A stretch of 64,000 bases of DNA, from assembly GCF_020497125.1 (NCBI RefSeq), contig NC_059075.1, positions 32,400,003 to 32,464,002 of the forward strand, read 5' to 3'. The notes beneath the pieces were generated by a model that did no database searches, was not told the origin of the DNA, and was given only the letters and a program-made list of their open reading frames with translations. A program made the translations under genes and the position numbers. Below, piece after piece: positions 56,931 to 64,000 of the stretch. The DNA comes from Mauremys mutica (lineage: Eukaryota > Chordata > Testudines > Geoemydidae). Position 1 is the stretch's first letter; each line of letters starts with the position of its first letter.

Positions 56931-57939
56931 TCTTGTTCTGTTTGGAATTAGAAATCAACTTTCTACAAGTGTATTATTCTCTAATATGTCTCTAATGTTT
57001 ACATTATGTTCTGACGCTTGCTGTCTCTGTATCTCTGCTGCAAATTGAGAAAGCTGCCTTAGAAAGTACAATATGATTGGTAAGAGGATACCATAATACT
57101 TCATGCTAACAACACTTAATTGAATTAATGCCTAGTTAAAAAAATTGGTGAAAGGGCTTGTACTTTGTTTTTGACATCACATATTAAGTCATTACATAGT
57201 GTAATAAACATGCTTAAACTCATTGTCAGTATGTACTAGCACAGTACAGTATGCACTAGATAATTACAGTTTTCTCTATCCTTCTTTCATTTGGTCCTAG
57301 GTATTTTATTTTAATTAAGAATAAAATATAGGTAAAAGTACACAAACTGTACATGTGTTCTAGTAATCTTTATATTCAGAAAATTGTCAAGTTTTTTAAA
57401 AGTATGCATGTTGCTGTCTTACTGGTATTTTTGTTTTTATTACATTTTTCAGAATCAGAATATTTCCCTCAGGAGACAAAAAAAGGGAATGCCACTCACC
57501 CCCAAAATCTAGAAAATGTGGCTTCTGAAGCCATAAGAGGAAGCCAATTAAAATGTTCTTTCCTAGAGCCTTTGATAAGTTGTACTGAATACCTTCAAAA
57601 AGTTTGACAAATGGAGGATTTTGCCCTTGATTCAGCCCTGAGATGACCAGATTGATTTAAAATAAACAAACAAAAAAAACCTTTAGACCCTTAGATTCTC
57701 TTTCATATCTAGGAGACAAAAAACTGGATTCCATTCTGAAGTAATAGCATGATGACTTAGAGAGGTTTCAGTACAACCCTAAATTCTTTCTGTTAATCCC
57801 AAAAGTTTAAAATCTAAGACTTCCTAAAATCTCTCTTCCGTCAGACAAAAGAGAGAGACTAGCACACTTGCTTGGATGGTAGAAGCACTTTGGGGAGCTG
57901 ACCAGCTAAATGGTCGTAGTTGAAAAAGAGAATGTGGCA

Positions 57940-58830
57940 CATCCTTCAACTAGAGGGGGAAGGATGTGAGCTATGTTTCTATATCTCTTCAACAACTGGT
58001 ACCAGGACTCACAGTCATAATTCATTCAGACAATGCCCAGGTCTTGGGATATTCACACTGGAAGAGCAAAAGTCTATGCGCCAAAGCAAAGATTCTTGTG
58101 TATTGGCCAGAATTTAATTACTGTTATAATATCACGCAGAGACCTAAATCAGGAATGGGGCCTCATCATGCTAAATGTTGGCTCTGCCCAATGGAGATTT
58201 ACAGTCTAAGATATTTCTCTCCCTTATAAGTAGTTTTTCTGATGTGGGTCCTCAGAAATCAAGTTGATTAGCTGACCAGGATATGGCAGGATTCACTCAA
58301 GTGAATGAGAACTGTTTGACTTAATGTGCTGCAAGTGAAGACCTGTAAACCTTGAATTTTTTATTTGAGCCAACTAAAAAGTCCACAGGTTTCATGCCAG
58401 TTCTGGTAACTGTCTCTTGCTATAGATTTTTTTTTTTCCTTAACCCACTGCATTCAAAAATGTGGGAGATATATGGTTCTCATGCATAACTTCAATGTGG
58501 CTTCAGTGGACTTGGTACAAAGATCTTCTGCTAACCCTGTAGCTGAGGATTCCACTTTCTCTTGATCGAAGGCCCAGCAAAGTGCCCTCATTCAGAAAAG
58601 CTTTTTTCTGATAATTTACAGGCACTCCATGTGAGACCTGGGTCTTTCATTAGCACCATCCTTGAGAGTGGACACAAGCTCCCTTTTTGTGTCTGTGTCT
58701 TACGAAAATGACCTCTCCACAAGAAGGCTTTGATTGTCTCCATTTTAGATTTCTTTCAGTCATGCCTACATCGGGATCTAGCATCTCCTATCTTTAAAGT
58801 CCAGATCTGTGTACTAGTGGCAGTAAGGTG
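57940..58830 (+). mobile_element. Possible DIRS-type retroelement remnant
   Basis: Two separated fragments in order on the plus strand: IIHSDNAQVLGYSHWKSKSL followed by CAKAKILVYW (like the RNase H SDN..V..YI..QGGT.S.SLC block of DIRS/Ngaro elements) at about 58010-58110; and STRRALIVSILDFFQSCL (like the start of their tyrosine recombinase) at about 58715-58770. Similarity is weak and no ends were found. Confidence 0.35.
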
Positions 58831-59106
58831 GAAGGTGAATTGATTCATAGTGGGTTCTTATTTACGTTGTAAAAAAAATTGTCAAGGCAATCTGTCAACC
58901 AGCCAGTGATTCCTTTTTGGAATCTTGAAATTTTCTGTTTTACCCTCCTTCATCCTATTCCTTTGAATTTATGACTGTCATCATTTTCCTTCCTCCTCTA
59001 TCTTCCTCAATCTGTGATAAGGAAGAAACTTCCTTGAATGGATAAATTGTTCTGTAACTTGTCCCTTATATGGTTTCTTGCTCCTTTCTTTGAAGCATCT
59101 GATACT

Positions 59107-59996
59107 TAGGGCTGCCAACTTTCTAATCGCACAAAACCAAACACTCCTGCCTCGCCGCTTCTCCGAGGCCATGCCCCCGCCCCACCCCTTCTCTGAGGCC
59201 ACACCCCTGCTTGCTCCATCCCCCTCTCCATAACTCACTCTGTCCAACCCTCATTCACTTTCACTGGGCTGGGGCAGGGGGTTGGAGTGCGGGAGGGGGG
59301 TGAGGACTCTGGCTGGAGGTGTGGGCTCTGGGGTGGGGCCAGAGATGAGTGGTTTGGAGTACAGGAGGGGGCTCTGGGCAGGGGCCAAGGTGTTCAGAGT
59401 GCAGGAGAGGGTGTGGGATCCAGCTGGGGGTGTGGACTCTGGGGTGGGGCCGAGGGTGAGGAGTTTTGGGTGTAGGAGGGGGCTGGGACAGGGGGTTAGA
59501 GGGTGCGGGCTCCAGGAGGGAGTTTGGGTGCAGGAGGGAACTCCAGGCTGGGACAGGGGGTTGGGGTGTGGGAGAGGGTTCAGGGTACAGGGTGCCAGCG
59601 GCACTTACCATAGCTCCCGGGAAGCACCCGCCAGGTTCCTTCAGCCCCTAAACACATGGGTCTCCGCACCCTGCCCTCACGCCCACAGCCGCTGCCCCCG
59701 CAGCTCCCATTGGTCACGGTTCCCAGTCAGTGGGAGCTGTGGAGCCAGCCCTCAGGGCGGGGGCAGCATGTGGAGCCTCCTTGTTTGTCGCCCATCATCT
59801 AGGGGCTGCCGGGACCTGGCGGCCGCTTCCGGGAGCTACGCAGAGCCAGGGCAGGTAGGGAGCTTGCCTTAGTCCCTGGCCCCCCGCTGTGCCACCGACC
59901 AGACTTTTAACAACCCGGTTGGCAGTGCCAACTGAAGCCACCAGGGTCTCTTTTCGATTGGGCATTCTGGTTGAAAACCGGATGCCTGGAACCCTA
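59107..59996. mobile_element. hAT-type MITE, GC-rich, 890 bp
   Basis: TAGGGCTGCCAACTTTCTAA at the left, GATGCCTGGAACCCTA at the right. Flanks CTGATACT (59099-59106) and CTGATACA (59997-60004) match at 7 of 8. The middle (59270-59590) is a G-rich irregular minisatellite that gives several long ORFs with no protein meaning. Confidence 0.92.
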
Positions 59997-61041
59997 CTGA
60001 TACAGAGCACTAAGAGACAGGGTTCCAGACAACATGGATTACTGGTGTGATCTGGTGTGGCGCAGCCCATATTCCTGAACAGTAACAGCCTGTCTGGTTT
60101 ACTCAGTTCTCTGTTAGGGCTTTATATTTGTGAAAAATTCCTTATTACAGTTCCTGGATTTATTCTCAAATGAGGCTTATCATTCCTTCTTAAATAGGAA
60201 ATGTCCCTGTCCAGTTTCTGTTCTAAACCTAAGAATTGTATAATCTCACTTCACTCCAATCTTTACCTTCTCTGTGCATCAAATGCAGACTCTTTTAGAT
60301 AAATTCAGTTTTTTCCTCCTCTTTTTTTATCAGTCTGACAGGATCCCCAAAAGATACAGATGTATTGGTTTGTCATTGCCTGACACTTCATGTCTCAAAC
60401 TGACTTAGGCAGATGGACATCCAGCTTGTTTTACTTTGAAAGTCCATTCTGCCAGCTCTCTGGCTGCTTATTAGGCAGAATTAGGAGGAGTGGAGCTTCT
60501 GCTTGAAATTATGTACAGCCCCCTCCCTTTGTTCCTTACATGCATTTACAAGGTACTATAGAGATGATGTCACTGTCAACACATGCTTCCTTTCACAAAG
60601 GGGTGATGACTGTTGTTTCACTGTGGAATTTTTTGCTTCTCTGTTAATATTAAGGGCCAGTGGGCAGCAGCACTGGTGCTTAGAGCACATTTCTCCAGAT
60701 GTCCAGGTTGCTGAATGACTCAGAAGCAGAAAGGGAGATTTTTGCCTGTCTGTACATTTCTCTGAACAAACATTCTGGAATCCACAAAGACCTGTTAGCA
60801 ATGTAATATTGTGTAGGGTCCCCTCCTCCTCAAAAAAGATGTCTGAGTTATCAGTCAAATGTTCACAAAGTTTAGTTAAGCTATTTTGAGTCTTTTAAGA
60901 GCTAGGAAAGAATTAATCTAGAAACTGCTTCCTAAACCAACCAAACGGGAAGCCCAGCTGGATTGGCAGACTTCAAAATCAGTGACTTGTGTGTCTGCCT
61001 CTTGAAAGGATGTTGTCAGGATTCTGGAGATAGGTGGCATC

Positions 61042-61620
61042 CAGGGCCAGTGCAAGGAAGTTTCGCGCCCTAGGTGAAACCTCCACCTTGCGCCACACAC
61101 CCCACACCCAGCTAACCCCGCCCCCCCCACGGCAGCTAACCCAGCCTCCTCGCCCAGGGAGCCCCGCCCCGCTCAGCAGCTACCCTCCCCCTTTGCAGCT
61201 AACCCTGCCCAGGGAGACACCCCCTACCTGCAGTAGCTAACTCTGCCCGTGGAGACACACTCCTCTCCCCCCCCCCCCGGAAGTTAACCCCGCCTGGGGA
61301 GCCTGCCCCAGCTCACCTCGGCTCCGCCTCCTCTGCTGAGCACGCCGGCGTCGCTCTAATTCTCCTCCCCTCCCAGGCTTGTGGCGCCGATTGGAGGAGA
61401 ATTAGAGTGGGGGCTGTGTGTTCAGCGGAGGAGGCAGAGTGGAGGTGATCTGGGGCCAGGAGCGGTTCCCCTGTGCGCCCCCCCCTCGTTACTGCGGGCG
61501 GCCCTCCCCGTGCCCCAGCTCACCTTCACTTCACCTCGCCTGAGCGGGCTTTTAGGTGCCCCCAGCCACTAGGCGTCCTAGGCGGCCACCTAATTTGCCT
61601 AAATGGTTGCACTGGCCCTG
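61042..61620. mobile_element. hAT-type MITE, 579 bp
   Basis: CAGGGCCAGTGCAAGGAAGT at the left, AAATGGTTGCACTGGCCCTG at the right; perfect 8-bp TSD GTGGCATC (61034-61041 and 61621-61628). The interior has diverged AGCTAACCCCGCC-like units and CCTAGG/AGGCG motifs near both ends. Confidence 0.95.
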
Positions 61621-62396
61621 GTGGCATCTCAAAGTGCAGTGGCCCAACTGAAAGGTGAAGTTGCATACTTGGGGTCCATACAGATGCAGATAAAGATTGC
61701 ATTTTATCTCACCTAAATCAGAATAGGCAAAGGCAACCCTGGATGGCACCAGCTCCTTCGGAGAATCTCATTGGTCCACATTGTTGAATAGATAACTTAT
61801 AGGACCTTTATTTACGGGTAGGGAAAATCTGTCAAATTCTTTCTTGGCTTTCTTAGAAGTCTTTTTTTCCAAGATGTACAATCTCCTTTCGGTCACTTTG
61901 CTGTAGATCTGTGACCAAACTGAATGCCATACTCCAGTTGCAGTCTCACCAATGCTAAATTGTGGGAAATAACTAACTCTCCTAAATTTGCCTGGGGTAT
62001 TTCTGCTTACAAAAGCAAATATATTAATCTATAAGTCTTGCATTATAGACTCATTTTCAGTTTTTAATGTGGTATATTCCTAGTATGTATGCATTGTCAT
62101 AGTAGAGTCTCCCATTTTGTGTTTGTTCCTTAATTATGAACTTCTGGTATTGGTAACCATTTTTTGGAATCATGGAATTTCAGACTCACTTTCTCTAAAA
62201 AATGGAATATGACTCAGCAACTCTTGGTGTCATGACTGATGGCTTTTGGTTCCTCCTGCTTATTGTAATCGACATGATCTGTTGATTCAGCTAATAAATA
62301 CTGAGCTGGCTTTCCTTACACTTCTAAATTGCAAACTTGTAGCAAATTCTTTCCTTCCTTCTAATGGTATTTACCTGCCAGCTATTCTAACAAGTA

Positions 62397-62572
62397 CACA
62401 TCTACCCCGCTATTACTCTGTCCTTGGGAGCCAAAAAATCTTACCGTGTTATAGGTGAAACCGTGTTATATTGAACTTGCTTTGATCCGTCGGATCGCAC
62501 AGCCCCCCACCCCTGCCGGAGCGCTGCTTTACCGCGTTATATCCGAATTCGTGTTATATCAGGGTAGAGGTG
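62397..62572 (-). mobile_element. TA-flanked inverted-repeat MITE, copy 3 (176 bp)
   Basis: CACATCTACCCCGCTATTAC at the left, ATATCAGGGTAGAGGTG at the right; TA before it (62395-62396), and a mutated T-TA after it. Same orientation as 8943-9132. Confidence 0.8.
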
Positions 62573-64000
62573 TTAGTATAAATATGGTGAATATACTGTA
62601 TGTTATGCCAAAATGCAATGTTATTTCTCTACATAAATTAGCAAATACAAATATATATGCAGCATTCATTCTGCTTATATGTAAATACATAGGCTGTGAC
62701 TGGGATTTTTCACCATGAATGTTATTTAATAAAAGCAGATAATGAATGCATGCTGAAAAGTCATAACTTCGTAATTTTTAACAATTTAAATGTAATCTAA
62801 ATTGGTTTTGATGTCACGTGTTAAAGAATATCAGCTGTCTGCACTTTTTATTGCTAGCTTCTAAACGTTGGAAGGTTAATAAATCCTTCAAACTACGGTA
62901 CCTTTTTAATACTGACAAACTGAGCCTCATAATAAACACTTAAAATGGACTCTATCTGAAGTCAGTCTAGTGAAAAAGGTCAATGAAGGGTCACTGATGC
63001 ATTTAATTAACAAGCATATAAATTAGCTAATTTGTTCTCCAGCCCACACCTATTTTCTGTTGTTGTTTTCAAGTTGATTTCAGTGGATGTGCATTAGATT
63101 TATTGCTTGTATGTGAGAGTATAGCACAATTCTGTTTTGAAGCCTGTTCCCTTCATTTCATACTCTCATAACTTCCTAAAACATTGGCCTGTGTGGCTGG
63201 AAATTTTCCAGTTTTCTCTTCTTGCGGTGAATTTTCTTGTGCAAGTGCTGACTGACACACATCCTTCCATAGTGCAGGAAAACAACAACAATCTTACCTT
63301 ATGTGCTATCATAAAAAAACATTTTAAAATCTGCTAAGGAATGCTGGGGATTGTAACTATTGAGTGCAGACAGGTAGTGCTTCTGAGACTCAAAGATCAG
63401 AAATTAGTCCTTCTGATCATTGATTCAGCACCAGACTTAGAAAAGTTTACTTGTCATGAAAAAAATTGTACTAGTCTATCAAATGTTTCTCTGTGCTGAG
63501 AAGTTATGTAAGTTTGGAGTTTTTAAGGTTGGATGTAATCTAATTTCTCTCTTCCATTTTTTTTTTTAATACTAGTAGTCTAAATCCTGAATAGTTTCAC
63601 AGAACTTTGAGAAAGGTTTAGCTCTGTCCCTCAGCTATGATATTCCCTGACAACACACAGGGACCTGCCCACAATCCAAACACAATATTGCAGACCTGAT
63701 GACTACACAGTTTCAATCAGTAGTGTGGGTATGGAAGGTGTCTAAAATCCTTTCAACAGTGTAAATTGAAACCATGTAATAACCAGGTCTTCTGATTAAT
63801 TTGTAGCATAGTCATGCCATTGGTTATACATTATGCACGTACTTCTGATTTAGTACCTACATATTCCATTGCTTATTTTAGAATTTGCCTAGCCCTGCTA
63901 TTTAATTCTATACCATTTACATCTTCATTTCTTGACCTGAACTGTTGTGTACTACATCATAGCTCTTTTAAATATCTACTGTGTTCTTCCCAAGATGGGG
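62573..64000. other. EFCAB11 intron, nothing named
   Basis: AT-rich. No exon matching the third EF-hand of EFCAB11 was found here, so the last coding exon lies further right. Confidence 0.5.

Noticed and set aside
59251..59872. ORFs of up to 196 codons
   Set aside because: They come from the G-rich repeat inside a hAT MITE with a clear TSD.
42358..64000. Last EFCAB11 exon (third EF-hand)
   Set aside because: No DxDxDG-type exon with splice sites was found on the plus strand; it is probably outside the window.

Overview
This window is vertebrate nuclear DNA: two spliced genes with long introns, no operons, and a very high load of interspersed repeats. The repeats are CR1 LINEs with an ATTCTATG-type tail, MIR/CORE-type SINE pieces, many hAT and PIF/Harbinger elements with intact target-site duplications (TSDs), and the short 'TACACCTCTACCCCGATATAAC' inverted-repeat element. 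Together they point to a reptile, most likely a turtle. That placement is inferred from repeat content and gene similarity, not from a search.

Genes. The left third (about 0.4-23.6 kb) holds, on the minus strand, ten consecutive coding exons of TDP1 (tyrosyl-DNA phosphodiesterase 1). All have matching splice sites and phases. They encode the first ~454 residues, including the first HKD motif. The 3' exons, with the second HKD motif, lie beyond base 1. From 27.2 kb rightwards, on the plus strand, are five coding exons of EFCAB11 (EF-hand domain containing 11), about 131 residues; the last coding exon lies beyond base 64000. The two genes are head to head, as in human, and share a GC-rich CpG-island promoter at about 26.6-27.7 kb with two CCAAT boxes and GC boxes.

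Mobile DNA. 0-24 kb: introns of TDP1 with Harbinger-type MITEs (TTA/TAA TSDs), a 175-bp TA-flanked inverted-repeat element, a CR1 LINE and a CR1 3' end, an LTR-like stretch, hAT elements, and a hAT element carrying a solo LTR with a perfect 5-bp TSD. 24.9-26.6 kb: a hAT-type element with a large C-rich minisatellite, next to the promoter. 28.7-36.0 kb: a Harbinger MITE and a decayed autonomous-type PIF/Harbinger element with its Myb-like gene on one strand and its DDE transposase on the other. 37-46.8 kb: more hAT MITEs, and a 4.2-kb hAT element whose decayed gene starts with a CGGBP1-like zinc-finger region and keeps a recognisable intron. 46.9-64 kb: the EFCAB11 intron, with Penelope-like/foldback repeats, further hAT MITEs, a SINE, and a possible DIRS-type remnant.

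Most interesting signals. (1) The CGGBP1-like hAT element, relevant to the origin of the vertebrate CGGBP1 gene. (2) A hammerhead-ribozyme-like core (CUGANGA, stem II, GAAA, closing stem I) in two copies of the foldback repeat. (3) A Harbinger element sitting among its probable MITE partners. (4) An unassigned minus-strand open frame at 47.5-47.9 kb. I found no CRISPR array, operon, rRNA or convincing tRNA.
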